Positions 12,026 to 23,494 of a stretch of 64,000 bases of DNA are shown here, piece after piece (positions within the stretch are counted from its first letter, which is position 1; each line of letters opens with the position of its first letter). The stretch lies in assembly GCA_027257055.1 (NCBI GenBank), contig JAPVLO010000205.1, forward strand, positions 1,984,001-2,048,000, written 5' to 3'. Both the position numbers and the translations under genes were made by a program. The notes beneath the pieces are model-generated. The model saw only the letters and a list, made by a program, of their open reading frames with translations, was not told where the DNA came from and searched no databases. This DNA is from Cephalopachus bancanus. Taxonomy: Eukaryota > Chordata > Mammalia > Primates > Tarsiidae.

Positions 12026-12280
12026 AAGCTGGGCACTCAAGTCTATAATCCCAGTACTTTGGGAGGCCAAGGCGGGAGGATTGCTTGAGTCCAGGAGTTC
12101 AAGACTACCTGGGCAACATAACGAGACTTTGTCTTTACAAAAAAAAAAATCAAAAAATTAGCTAGGAGACTGAGGTGGAAGGATCACCTGAGTCTAAAAG
12201 GTGGAGGTGGGGGTGAGCTGTGATTGTGCCACTATACTTCAGCCTAGGAGACAAAGTGAGACTCTGACTTCCCTCTTCAA
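12026..12280 (+). repeat. Old AluJ-like element with right-arm deletion
   Basis: Left arm is nearly complete. The start of the right arm jumps from attagct to aggagactgagg. Ends cttcagcctaggagacaaag. Tail is nearly lost. Confidence 0.85.
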
Positions 12281-12448
12281 TAAAAATCCTAATGTCTGGC
12301 CACATGACTAACTGCCTCTCATGCACTTTCAGTGTTGTGTTTTTAATTTGAGACTGAGCTTATACACTATAAAATTAAAGCAGACCAAATGAAGTCATTA
12401 AGAGTCACCTACCCTCATCTGAAAGCCACAGTAACAACATCAAGCCCC

Positions 12449-12524
12449 TGCCAGAGTCCAGCTCCAGCCGGGTTCAGGGTACCCCAAAGGTGGAGACAAC
12501 ATCAGCGATTGGGGGGAAGAAGAA

Positions 12525-12567
<43 letters not shown>

Positions 12568-13050
12568 CTGGACTCCAGTCTAGTGCAGAAGCCGTTTAAT
12601 GGGAATTACAACTGGTCTTTTATACACAGTCGGGTGTGTGAGGGGCATTCCCCACCCACTGGATGTTCTTTCAGGTATAATCCCATAATCTAATCGATGA
12701 AACCTTAATCCACTTATTCAACTTCAATAAATCCTAAGATCATGACCCAGAAGCCTGTGACCAATACTAAGTCTCTTAGATGTGACCTGAGTTTGAATTA
12801 TAAGTTGTGTGAAAGCCAAAACTGAAGTTTGTGGAAGAATGGGAGCAATGAGCTTCTAAAGTTAGTTTGTGTTCATCCCGGTCTCAGAGTTTTTATGTTT
12901 TGAGCTCACAGGAGCTTAATCTGGTTAGTGCTGAGTAGAAAGGGGGAGGAAATGGGGTCAATAGCTCCCGAACGCATCCTAGTGGTCTCAGGGTCAATGG
13001 CCCTTCCTGATCCCTAATGCTCAGTGGGCCTCCGTGGCTGGCTCCCAGCA
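12449..13050 (-). mobile_element. Solo LTR, class II (betaretrovirus-like) ERV
   Basis: A complete 602-bp LTR bounded by TG...CA. In sense it starts tgctgggagcc, as in IAP- and betaretrovirus-type LTRs. It carries a TATA motif (tataaaaga) about 60 bases before an attaaa poly(A) signal. Its R/U5 has actggagtccagtctc, a long pyrimidine (CT)n tract and a pro-ccggctgg segment. No gag, pol or env is left, so LTR-LTR recombination removed the interior. The name of the subfamily is unknown to me. Confidence 0.82.
12526..12563. repeat. (GA)n tract in the LTR
   Basis: Purine run agagagaaag followed by (ga)n within U5 of the solo LTR. Confidence 0.9.
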
Positions 13051-13354
13051 AAGCCCCATATAAAAACTGTCCTCCCTTCTGGTTCCTTCATGAACATTTT
13101 GCCAAATATGGAAGCCAAATATGGAAGATAATTCAGGTAAGTGATAAAATGTATTTAGTTTCCTAAATAAATTACTACTGTATTCTGATTTTCTTTATTA
13201 ATTATAATTCTTGATCATGTAGAACATATGTATTGCTATAGAGGCATACTTCTGTTCAGAGTAGTTTCTATTCCTCTATCTACATATCTACTACCTCTCT
13301 CTCTGACTTTCTCTCTAGCTAATATGTCCAGATATGAATATATAGGTGCTTATC

Positions 13355-14790
13355 TTAATCCCCAAAAACACAATCCCAAAGCTCATAATCTTGAATGTTG
13401 AAATCCTTAAAGATCAAAATTCCTAAAGTCTTAAATTTCTGTCTAAAATTCCATAAATCAAAATTCTGAAAGATCAAAGTTCTAAATATTGAAACCTGAT
13501 AGTCAAACTCTGTTGACAGGATTAGTACGTTTTTGGTTGTATACAGGATAGTTTTATCATGTTACTTGCATCATGGTAGGTGAAACCACTTCCTTATTAT
13601 TGCCTTTATTTGCATTTGGCAGAAAATTCAGATTGGCCATGGAGACAGCAAGGATAAAAGCTTCAGTTTAAAAATGCATTATTAAGCCGGGCTCGGTGGC
13701 TCAGTCTGTAATCCCGTGCCTATGGGAGGTTGAGGTGAGTGGATTGCCTGATCCCACGGGTTCAAGACCCACCTGGGCAGGCGAGACCTCATCTCTACAA
13801 TAAATCAAAAAATTAGCCGGGTGTGGTAGCGCACGCCTGTAGTTCCAGCTACATGGAAGGCTGAGGCGGAAGGATCGCTGGATCCCAGCAGGTCGAGGCT
13901 GTGGTGGCTGGGAGCAGTCACTGCACTCCAGTCTGGGCAACAGAGTGAGACTCCAACTCAAAAAAAAAAATGCATTATTAAAAAAAGAAAAAATGCATTA
14001 TTTTTCTGTCTGCGTTGGCATTCCTTCAAGCAGATGAAATTCTAGGAGATTTTAATGAATTAATGCTCTAGTTGCCTGAAGAAGCCATTTGCACTGCATG
14101 CAAATTTGACCTCACTAAAGTGCATTATCACAACATTGACTTTGTGTATAAGCATTTTATGTTTATGTTAAAATGTTAAAACTTCCTCAGTAAATGAAGA
14201 GATGTCCTTTTTGTACATCTACTTTTGTGAAAGATAAAACTTTTCAAGATCTCAGCTCTTTGGGTGACCTAATATGTTGTAGTCAGCCATTGTGGGTTTT
14301 GAACCATCCAGTCAAAAGACTTACATTGCTATCATGGTATTTCACATGGCTGCAGTCATAAAACTGGGTGCAAACAATTACCAACTATAGCAATATATGG
14401 GGGTTTTTGTGATATATGTTTATACATCTTACTTTTTGGCCTATTTCTATATGAATATGGCTTATCTGCTCATAACTGTTATGGCCATGAGACTGTCATT
14501 AGTATACCTAAGTGTTTCTGCTTGCAAAAATATTAGCGCTTATTTTATTGTAAGTCGTCTATGAAGTATTCTGTTGTATTCATATGTTTCTCAAATAGAC
14601 CTCCTTTAAAAATGTAAATAAATGTCTTTTAAATAATTTATTATTTTTTCCAAAACTATACTTTCAGGATTTTGATCTTTCAGAATCATGATTTTCAGAA
14701 TTTTAGACTTTAGGGATTGGAATCCTTTCTAGATTTTAACATTTAAGGTTGTGTCTTTCAGGATTATAGATCAAACGCCAATAGATAGCT
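13355..14790. mobile_element. DNA transposon with ~130-bp inverted repeats, possibly Mutator-like
   Basis: The left end (13359-13505) carries repeated modules such as gaaatccttaaagatcaaaat and ctgaaagatcaaag. The right end (14660-14785) carries their reverse complement: ttttgatctttcagaat, agactttagggattgg, gtgtctttcaggattataga. The inner DNA (about 1.1 kb without an Alu at 13686-13970) has no intact transposase. Long modular inverted repeats suggest a MULE-type element such as Ricksha, but I could not confirm the family or a 9-bp TSD. Confidence 0.6.
13686..13970 (+). repeat. Young lemur Alu in the inverted-repeat transposon
   Basis: Starts gccgggctcggtggctcag. Has the short left-arm deletion (cctgggcaggcgag) and agtctgggcaac at the 3' end. 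TSD aaatgcattattaa on both sides. Confidence 0.96.
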
Positions 14791-14874
14791 ATTGATACGG
14801 ACAATATCTGCAATCAAAGAAACAGTGCGGTACTTAATTTGAACATTCTAGTATTTTTATTAAAATATATTTTC

Positions 14875-15077
14875 TGGATTGCCTGAACCCGCGGGTTCGA
14901 GACTCGCCTGGGCAGTGAGTCCTCATCTCGACAATAAATCAAAAAATCAGCCGGGCGTGGTAGCGCATGCCTGTAATTCTGGCTACTCGGAAGGCTGAGG
15001 CGGAAGGATCGCCGGAGCCCAGCAGGTCGAGGCTGGCCACTGCACTTCAGTCTGGGCGACAGAGTGAGACTCCAACT

Positions 15078-15110
<33 letters not shown>
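14875..15110 (+). repeat. Young lemur Alu, 5'-truncated
   Basis: Begins inside the left arm at tggattgcctgaacccgcgg and lacks about 60 bases. Carries cctgggcagtgag (the deletion) and a 14-base loss before ggccactgcac. Ends in an A-run of over 30 bases. Confidence 0.93.

Positions 15111-15137
<27 letters not shown>
15111..15137. repeat. (TA)n microsatellite at an Alu tail
   Basis: TA repeats directly after the long poly(A) of the preceding Alu. Confidence 0.95.
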
Positions 15138-15141
15138 TCTA

Positions 15142-15419
15142 CAGCCGACATGGTGTCTCAAGCCTGTAATCCCAGCACTTTGGGAGGCCAAGGCAAGAAG
15201 ATTGCCTGAGCTCAGGGGTTCGAGATCAGTCAGGGTAACTTGATGAGACCGCGTCTCTATGATAAATCAAATTAGCTAGGCATGGTAGAGCACTCCTGTA
15301 GTTCCAGCTACTTGGAAGGCTGAGGCAGAAGGATCACCTGAGCCAGCAGATCGAGGCTGCAAGTAGCTGTGAGTGTGCCACTGCACTCCAGCCTGGTTGA
15401 CAGAGTAAGACTCTGACTC

Positions 15420-15434
<15 letters not shown>
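15142..15434 (+). repeat. Alu, older type
   Basis: Full length, starting agccgacatggtgtctcaag, in tandem with the truncated young Alu just upstream. Confidence 0.92.
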
Positions 15435-15450
<16 letters not shown>

Positions 15451-15475
15451 TATATATATCATTGATATATATATA
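15435..15475. repeat. (AT)n microsatellite at an Alu tail
   Basis: tatata runs follow the A-tail, an imperfect palindrome around tcattga. Confidence 0.93.
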
Positions 15476-15541
15476 ATTAGGTATAGGAAAGTCAGTAAAG
15501 ATAAAAAATTATATCTGAGTTTAGTACATACCTACTAAATA

Positions 15542-15604
15542 GGTAATTTTCTGCATGCCCTTAATCAATTTTTCCGGTAATTTTCTGCATGCCCTTAATC
15601 AATT
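15542..15604. repeat. Tandem 29-bp duplication
   Basis: The 29 bases starting ggtaattttctgcatgccc occur at 15542-15570 and again, identically, at 15576-15604, separated by tttcc. Confidence 0.97.
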
Positions 15605-15913
15605 CCTATAATTTCTTTAACCTCAGTTTGCATGTTTTTAAAAGAAAGAGATCAAAGTAAGATCTCTTTCATCCCGAAGTTTCAGTAATTCAAGAACTGT
15701 TTTTAAAATTTAGGAAATATAATTTCTTTTAAAGAAAGAGTATTTTATGACTATATATGCAAATTAGTTTAATGTTAATTTTGTATAAACAAAAACATGA
15801 ATTAAAGCTCCTTTTGCATGTAGAGCTCATGTATTTTAAAAGTGAAAATAATTTTAAAATTAAATACAAATAAAGCTATAACTCTTTTAAAGTTAAATGT
15901 AAGAACATAAATT

Positions 15914-16170
15914 TGGCTGGGCACGGTGGCTCAGCCTATAATCCCAGCACTTTGGGAGGCCAAGGCAAGAGGATTGCCTGAGTCCAGGGTTTCGAGACCA
16001 GTCTGGACAACTTGGTGAGACCTCACCTCTACAATAAATCAAAAAATTCGCTGGACGTGGTGGCACGTGACTGTAGTTCCAGCCGCTTGGAACCCAGCAG
16101 GACAAGGCTGCAGTGGCTGTGAGCGTTCCACTGCACTTCAGCCTGGGCGACAGGGTGAGACTCCAACTCA
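15914..16170 (+). repeat. Alu with internal right-arm deletion
   Basis: Starts ggctgggcacggtggctcag. About 20 bases of the right arm (aggctgaggcggaaggatcgcctgagc region) are lost between cttgg and aaccc. Confidence 0.92.
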
Positions 16171-16174
16171 AAAA

Positions 16175-16213
<39 letters not shown>

Positions 16214-16214
16214 A
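16171..16214. repeat. (AAAT)n microsatellite from an Alu tail
   Basis: About ten AAAT units growing directly from the Alu A-tail. Confidence 0.95.
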
Positions 16215-16533
16215 AAGTTTAATATGCAATGTAACACTATTTTGTTAAACAGTATCTCCACTGCTGGGTTTTACAATGAAAAGAACTATTTGCTTGTTTT
16301 ATGGCACACTTTTTCTTATTTTGATTTTTGTAATTTTTATCATTATGGATTGTGACATAAGTCAACACTTTTCATTTTAATTATTTTTATTTTTAATCAA
16401 CACCTTTTAATTATAAACCATTATTTTGACAGTCTAATCAATCTAATATAATAGAACACCTCCAAAATCCCAATTTTTTTTTATTTAATTAGGGCTGGGA
16501 GTGAGGGCTCTTTCCTACATCTGTTTGTGTTTT

Positions 16534-16820
16534 GTTTTGTTTTTTTGAGTTGGAGTCTCACTCTGTCGCCCAGACTGGAGTGCAGTGGCCGCTCCCGGCC
16601 ACCGCAGCCTCGACCTGCTGGGCTCCGGCGATCCTTCCACCTCAGCCTTCCAAGGAGCTGGAATTACAGGCATGCACTACCACGCCCAGCTGATTTTTTG
16701 ATTTATTGTAGAGATGAGGTCTCGCTGCCCAGGCAGGTCTCGAACCCGCGGGCTCAGGCAATCCACTCACCTCAGCCTCCCAAAGGCGCAGGATTACAGG
16801 TTGAGCCACCGAGCCCGGCT
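16534..16820 (-). repeat. Young lemur Alu
   Basis: Minus strand, full length, with the 5-nt left-arm deletion (ctcgctgcccaggc on plus). TSD ctgtttgtgtttt (16521-16533) versus ctgtttgtatttt (from 16821). Confidence 0.96.
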
Positions 16821-17305
16821 CTGTTTGTATTTTTTAAAAAGGTTTTCCTTTTTTTCTTTCAGTCATATAAAGGAAACTACACTGAGTAACACTCCTGACC
16901 TTTCTTCCGGACTCACATTCACTCTTACCTCAGGAGAAGGAGTGATTTAATTTGATAGGAGTTTGGAATGAGGTACTGAGCCTATTGTCCACCCCCATCT
17001 ACTACTACGCTTTTATATCTCTCAGGCTTCATTCACATCTGCCTACAGTATGGGGCATTGTCAGAAGGGGAAAGGGAGGTCTGTGGTGAGTCAGAGGGCC
17101 ACTAACTGAAGGATAGCTTGTCTGGTGTGAAGTATCAGGAAACCCATCTGTACATAGACGTAAGCCACATTCCCTAATATCTTTTTTAAATAATAGCAAA
17201 AGTGATTTTTTAAATCTCCATCTTCTAAACTCTTCTATCTCTTAATTGTTCAAGAGGATTATGTAATGAGTAACCTTCAAATACCAACAGGAAAATACAC
17301 TTTAA
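16821..17305. other. Unassigned sequence
   Basis: No repeat or gene recognised. Confidence 0.4.
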
Positions 17306-17596
17306 TTTTTTTTTTGAGTTGGAATCTCACTCTGTCACCCAGGGTGGAGTGCAGTGGCACACTCACAGCTACTGCTGCCTCGACCTGCTGGACTCAGGTG
17401 ATCCTTTTGCCTCAGCCTTCCAAGTAAGCAGGAACTACAGGCTCGTGCCACCATAGCTGGCTATTTTTTGATTTATTGTAGAGATGAGGTCTTACCAAGT
17501 TGTCCAGGCTGGTCTCGAACCCATGGGCTCAAGCAATCCTCTTACCTCGGCCTCTCAAAGTGCTGGCATTATAAGTGTCAGCCACCATGCCTGGCC
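17306..17596 (-). repeat. Alu, old type
   Basis: Full-length minus-strand copy, followed by a (TTAA)-rich stretch that may be the T-tail of the next Alu. Confidence 0.92.
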
Positions 17597-17624
17597 TTAA
17601 TTTTAATTTTAATTAATTAATTAA

Positions 17625-17909
17625 TTTAGTAGGAGTCTCTGTCGCCCAGGCTGGACTGCAGTGGCACGCTCACAGCCACCACAGCCTCCACCTTCCATCA
17701 CCTCAGGCGATCCTTCCATCTCAGCTTTCCAAGTAGCTGGAACTACAGGCGTGCACTACCATGCCTGGCTGATTTTTTTATTTTATTTTATTGTAGAAGA
17801 GGTCTCGCCAAGTTGCCCAGGCTGTTCTAGAACCCGTGGGCTCAGGCAATCTCCTCACATTGGCCTCCCAAAGTGCTGGAATTACAGGCTTGAGCCACCG
17901 ATCTTGGTT
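17625..17909 (-). repeat. Alu, lemur type
   Basis: Starts taggagtctctgtcgcccagg and ends gagccaccgatcttgg. Head-to-tail with the previous one. Confidence 0.9.
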
Positions 17910-17980
17910 CAGATTATTTACATATTAAGTACTCTGCTCTTCAGTCACTCGCCTGCGCTAATTTTCTGAGTTGATGCCAG

Positions 17981-18281
17981 TTTTCTTTTTCTTTTCTTTT
18001 TTTTTTTGAGTTGGAGTCTCACTGTTGTCCAGGTTGGAGTGCAGTGGCAGGCTCATGGCTACCGGAACCTCAACTTGCAGGGCTCATGTAATGCTTCTAC
18101 CTCAACCTTCAGAGTAACCGGAACTACAGACATATGTCATCATGCCTGGTTAATTTTTCTTGATTTATTGTAGAGATGAAGTCTTGTCAAGTTGCCCAGG
18201 CTAGTCTCAAACTCAGGGGTTTAGGAAATCCTCTCACCTCGGTCTCCCAAAATGCTGGGCGTGAGCCACCATGCCCTGCCC
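17981..18281 (-). repeat. Alu, old diverged
   Basis: Pyrimidine tail, then gagttggagtctcactgttg. Ends accatgccctgcc. Third minus-strand Alu in a row. Confidence 0.9.
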
Positions 18282-18466
18282 CTTATTTCAATGTAAGAAA
18301 TAATCTTAGACACTAAAATCTTAATAAATAAAAATGTCTTTCAATTGAAAACACATTGATATAAGTTTTCACTCTACAAAGAGTAAAAGAATCCAGCATG
18401 ATCACAGATTAAAGTGTTAGATTAATTATCAAAAAGCAAACAAAAATGTTTTAAAAAAATTAAACT

Positions 18467-18752
18467 GCCAGGTGCAGTGGCTCACGCCTGTAATCCTAGC
18501 ACTTTGGGAGATGGAGGCAAGAGGATTGCCTGAGTCCAGGGGTTTGAGACCAGTTTAGGCAACATGGCGAGACCTCATCTCTACAATAAATCAAAAAAAT
18601 TAGCTGGGCATGGTGATGCGCAGCTGTGGTTCCAGCTACTTGGAAGGCTGAGGTGAAGGATCATCAGAGCCCAGCTGGTCAAGGCTGTGGTGGTATTGCA
18701 CTCCAGCCTGGGCAACAGAGTAAGACTCTGACTCAAAAGACCCCACAAAAAA
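18467..18752 (+). repeat. Alu, old type
   Basis: gccaggtgcagtggctcacgcc to gactctgactcaaaag. Loses a few bases of the right arm before ggtattgcac. Confidence 0.9.
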
Positions 18753-19560
18753 CACTTGAAGTCTGTGTATGGCTCCTAGGGCTCTATCAACCTGAGTTTG
18801 AGTAATGCAATACTCAATAGTAATACTAGTAAAAGAAGTAATTTATTGTACAAATGAGGGATTTTTAAAAATTTTGATATTTTGGTAAACTTAAGAAGAT
18901 ATTTAAGAGAAACTTGGACATAAATACTCAAAACAGATGTATCCTGTTTAAAAAGGCAATTCTATTAATTTTAAAACACTTAATATTTTTACATATATTT
19001 TGTTTAATGTGATTAGCCAAACTAGTGAACTTGAAAAAGAAGAGAGATGTGGAGACTTGTTCATTTTGTTGTTTAAGAGAAGATAGACCTTATTAAAAAT
19101 GTTCTGCCTCTCATGTGCTTTTATTCAGTCATAATATTTATCACATATACACACAAACACAATTTAATCATCTACATATTGCATATCACTCCTTAATTTT
19201 TTAAATTAACTTTTTGCCTTTGTTTGGATTAAGCACATGAAAAATTCTGTGAGACACTTGAATTAATATCTGATAAGCTATTAGAAGACTGTGAGATCAC
19301 TGCCTTCAGGGTACCAGTTGACTGACATTGCCTTCAAGGAAATAGGGAGATTCTTGCCATATTACATATTATTTCTGGGAGAAAAACAGTTAATCTTTAT
19401 CTCAGAAAATTTTCAATAATGTTATCTTTTCTTGGCTTGGTTTGTTTTATGTTGACCTTTAAAAAATCATAATAGTTCAAAACTATGAAAGAAGGTTATT
19501 ATGTATGGAACACATTGGCATTATATGTTTGTATTTTTAATAAAAGACTATCAAATGAAC
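18753..19560. other. A+T-rich unique sequence
   Basis: No repeat or gene recognised. Confidence 0.4.
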
Positions 19561-19596
19561 TCTCTCTCTCTCTATATATATATACATATATATATG
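19561..19596. repeat. (TC)n(TA)n tract
   Basis: tctctctc followed by tatata next to the Alu T-tail. Confidence 0.93.
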
Positions 19597-19889
19597 TTTT
19601 TTTTTTTTTTTTTTTTTTTTTTTGAGTAGGAGTCTCACTTTGTCACCCAAGCTGGAGTGGGTCACTGCAGCCTTGACCTGCTGGGATCAGGCAATTCTTC
19701 CACCTCAGTTTTCCAAGTAGCTGGAACCACAGAAGTGTACCACCACACCTGGATAATTTTTTGACTTATTGTAGAGACAAGGTCTTGCCATGTTGCCCAG
19801 GCTGGTCACTAACACGTGGGCTCAGGCAATCTTCTCACCTCCACCTCCCAAAGTGCTGAGATTATAGGCGTGAGCCACCACACCTGGCT
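19597..19889 (-). repeat. Alu, older type
   Basis: T-tail of 27 bases, then gagtaggagtctcacttt. About 15 bases missing near tggagtgggtcactgcag. Ends cacctggct. Confidence 0.92.
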
Positions 19890-20439
19890 GAACAATATTT
19901 TTAAAGAAAACAACAACAAAAAAAAGAAAGCTTATTTTCAGCCAGGAAAAATAAAATATACAATACTTTATATGAACCATCTGGTTAAACAATAGTTGGA
20001 ACAATAGCAGGAAAATGAAAGTAACAACTTTGTTTCATTTTACCTTCTCTATCATTCTAAGTCAGTATTTACATTGACCCCCTGAGATGTAGACCTCTGA
20101 GCTCCCAGTTTGAGGGATAGTTCTCTGAGAGCACTTTACATATCCAGAGTGTGGTGCTAGTCCAATGCTAAGAATTGAACACATCTATTCCAGCTTTCTG
20201 TTTTATATAAAAAAAAAAAAGGGCAGGTTATTTGCTAGGAACTTTAACCTGTGAAAGAGAGCTTCACTAGCTTAAAAATCTTTTTTTTCAGAAATAGGCA
20301 AACTAAATCCCAAGATTCTAAAAAGTTAGAAAACAACGACTCATTAATTAGATTTCTAAAAATTTTGTTGTTCTTGTTGTTGAGTCATTTGTTAAAACAG
20401 AGATGTTTGGGAAATAAAATACCTTAATCTTCTATCACC

Positions 20440-20486
<47 letters not shown>

Positions 20487-21080
20487 ATTCCAATCCTGCA
20501 TTCTATTAACTAATCTTTCAATTCCTATAAAAATTATATATAGGTTAAATATCTGAAGGGGAGAGGACCTGGAAGATGGACATGGAATATAGTTTCCCTA
20601 AGTTGGGGATCTTATAGAATCTCAATAAGGCAGTCATTAGAGGTACATATTTCCTGCTCTTCACCTTCTGGGCACCTTGTAGGATTACAGATTCTGTGAT
20701 TCTAAGTAGTCCCATAAGACTAGTTCTAGCCAAGGAATGTGAATGAAAATAGTGTGTGCCACTTTTGTGCTAGAACATAAAAGGCTCTTTGTTGTCTATT
20801 TTTCCTCTGACATGGTAAGATAATGTTCCAGAAGGTGGCTGTTCTGACCCTGCTCTGGATCTCCAGATAATTCTTGAAAGACATGTACTTTGGAAGACAA
20901 ATAATCCTTTTGTTTTAAGACACTGTAATGTGGAGTTTATTATCAGCATAACCTATCTGATTAACATATTTTTATATTTTTATAATTTCCAAATTTTGCT
21001 TAGGGCCTGGCTTATCTATAAGACATGAGTATCTAGTCAAACTGTATATACTTTATTTTATATGGAAATATAGAATAATG
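19890..21080. other. Unique sequence with (GT)n
   Basis: A (GT)n tract with one T interruption lies at 20440-20487. Otherwise nothing recognised. Confidence 0.5.
20440..20487. repeat. (GT)n microsatellite
   Basis: Nearly uninterrupted GT dinucleotides with one tttg break. Confidence 0.97.
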
Positions 21081-21084
21081 AGGC

Positions 21085-21600
21085 TACTTTATATTTGTAT
21101 ATCCTTTAACAATTTTCAAAATACTTTTACATAGATTATCTTACTTATTTTATAAACAATCCTCCTAGAAATTTTCAGAAAATATTATTATAACCACTGT
21201 TTATGAATGAAGTAATCAAGGTTAAGAATAGTCAAGCAGGCCAGGTGCGGTGGCTCAGCCTGTAATCCCAGCGCTTTGGGAGGCTGAGGTGACTAGATTA
21301 CCTGAGCCCGCAGGTTCGAGATCCACCTGGGCAACTTGGTGAGACCTCATTTCTACAATAAATCAAAAATTAGCTGGGCATGGTAGCACGTGCCTGTTGT
21401 TCCAGCTACTTGGAAGGCTGAGGTGGAAGGACGGCCAAAACCCAGCAGGTCGAGGCTGCAGTGGCCGGAAGCGGTCACTGCACTCCAGTCTGGGTGACAG
21501 AGTGAGATTCCAACTCAAAAAAAAAAAAGAATGGTCAAGAGACTTGCTATTTAGTGGTAGAGCCAAGACTTAAGTACCTGGATATATTATCATTTGTTCT
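21085..21600 (-). repeat. MIR-like element split by an Alu
   Basis: Before the Alu: cattatctta-like order ttttacatagattatctta..tcctcctagaaat..aagtaatcaaggttaagaa. After the Alu: gacttgctatttagtggtagagccaagacttaagtacctgg. This is the minus-strand MIR layout. Confidence 0.55.
21237..21528 (+). repeat. Alu, intermediate lemur type, inside the MIR
   Basis: TSD agaatagtcaag (21225-21236) and agaatggtcaag (21529-21540). Carries caatcccagcgctttggg, cacctgggcaacttgg (no deletion) and gaagcggtcactgc (young right arm). Confidence 0.95.
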
Positions 21601-23168
21601 TCCTCTCCCTATACCACTTGCCTTTCCTAAAATTATCATAAATATTCTGAAGACCCCAAAATTCTAACCATGTGAGTCAGAAAGTTAATAGGCCAGATCC
21701 TATAATGGGAAGTAATATTAACTAAAAGGGAAATGTCCTCCATTAGAATAAAATCCATAACCACCGAAGACCTTAATTACAGTGCTCTTCAAGAGCCAGG
21801 ATCCCTACTTGTATTAATGATATGTAGGCATTGATTTTGTGCAAGAAAGAACTAGTAACAAATTATGTATACTACCACCAACCTTTTGTTAAAGAATTAT
21901 GGAAATTAAGAATTCTTATTAACGAAACAATGTTGGTTAAATAGTCACCCCCCAAAATAAAGTTATATATTTTCTTATTATTAGGAGTATGGAAATAAAT
22001 CTATTACAATAAAACTGAGATAGTTAGTTTTATGATTTTATTGGGAGTTATTGGAACAACTAATATTCACACACATTCTCTGTATTTCTGTTACTATTAA
22101 AAGAATTCTTGAAAAATAGCAATTTTTGAAAACATGTAAATAATTGCTAATTAGAATGCAGGTGGAAGCAATAGAAGGACAATGTAAGTATTTATTATTA
22201 AAAGAGGCAAAAGCATAATGAATGCTAGGCACCCCTTAACATTTAGCATGCTATTACTATTGTATAAATTTTGCTTACATCAATGCTTACGACTTAGTTT
22301 TCATAGGAAATGATTTTTGGATTTGAAAAACAAAAAAATCTTTTTCCTTAAGAGGGAATCTGTCAAATGTTTGTAGAAATACAATGGCACTTCTGGAAGC
22401 AAACCTTCCCCTATCTTCACATCTAGTCAGGTGTGAATCATAAAGCCTGCACGTGTGACTTCCATCACAGTGGAAATAAGGAATAAATGAGTCTATTAAA
22501 TGTAAACGCTCTTAAATGAACCACTTTGACATTCTCCTCTTCAAAGAAAATCTTAGTTTGTCACAGCCAAGCTTATTTTTATAAATGGCACTTCTTTGGA
22601 ATATCTCAATTTGAATATCAATATAGGATTTGAGATAAACTGGTATCTAATTCACTATATTTTTGTAGTAAATATGAATAATGTACATGAACCATTTAAA
22701 TATTTGTGCTTCTTCACAGAATTTAGGGTACATTCTTGTACAAAAAAGTCACTCAAAAGTTTCCTTCATGTAATTATTCTATGCCATCAATTATTGAGGT
22801 ATATATGTATACAGAGTAAGAAGTTCTTCCATCTGAAGATAGTTAAAAACATTTTATTTATACCAAAATTCTACACATTGGAATTAAAGGAACGTTCTAG
22901 CCCTGTGCCTGCACACATTTCTTTACAGATCAGAAAATAAATAACGAATACTTTGACGTTTCAGGGAGTAAAGAAAAGGTTTTCCTACATTGTAAGAATA
23001 TGAAATTCTTATAGGAGTCAGATGTTCTGTTTCCCAGCTATTAAGATTTCCTTTAGTACAGCTGAATAATTACATTTTTAAAAAGTCAGGCAATTTAAAC
23101 CTGTGATATCATATATCCCTTGAGGCTGATGGACCTGAAGTCCTTGAGATGTCAGAAATCCTCTAGGA
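21601..23168. other. A+T-rich unique sequence
   Basis: A 114-codon plus-strand frame at 22596-22940 has no recognisable domain and no start context. It is probably chance. No repeat named. Confidence 0.4.
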
Positions 23169-23447
23169 GGCCGGGCTCAGTGGCTCAGCCTGTAATCCCA
23201 GCACTTTGGGAGGCCGAAGCAAGTGAATTGCCTGAGCCCTCAGGTTCAAGACCAACCCAGGCAACTTGGCGAGATCTCATCTCCACAGTAAGTAAAAAAT
23301 TAGCCTGGTGTGGTAGCATGCGCCTATAGTTCTGGCTACTTGGAAGGCTGAGGCAGAAGGCTTGCTGGAGCCCAGAAGGTCGATGCTGGGATGGTCATGA
23401 GCATGCCACTGCGCTCCAGCCTGGGCGATGGAGTGAGGCTCTAACTC

Positions 23448-23479
<32 letters not shown>
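23169..23479 (+). repeat. Alu, lemur type, with perfect 15-bp TSD
   Basis: agaaatcctctagga occurs at 23154-23168 and 23480-23494. Tail is (AAAAG)n-rich. Confidence 0.96.
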
Positions 23480-23481
<2 letters not shown>

Positions 23482-23494
23482 GAAATCCTCTAGG

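Larger units (their letters stand above)
12442..13057. repeat. 7-bp TSD of the solo LTR
   Basis: aagcccc at 12442-12448 and again at 13051-13057, touching the TG...CA termini of the LTR between them. Class II retroviruses usually make 6 bp, so one base may be chance. Confidence 0.85.

Noticed and set aside
22596..22940. Plus-strand 114-codon frame
   Set aside because: Phe/Ile/Lys-rich noise in A+T-rich DNA, with no domain or splice context.
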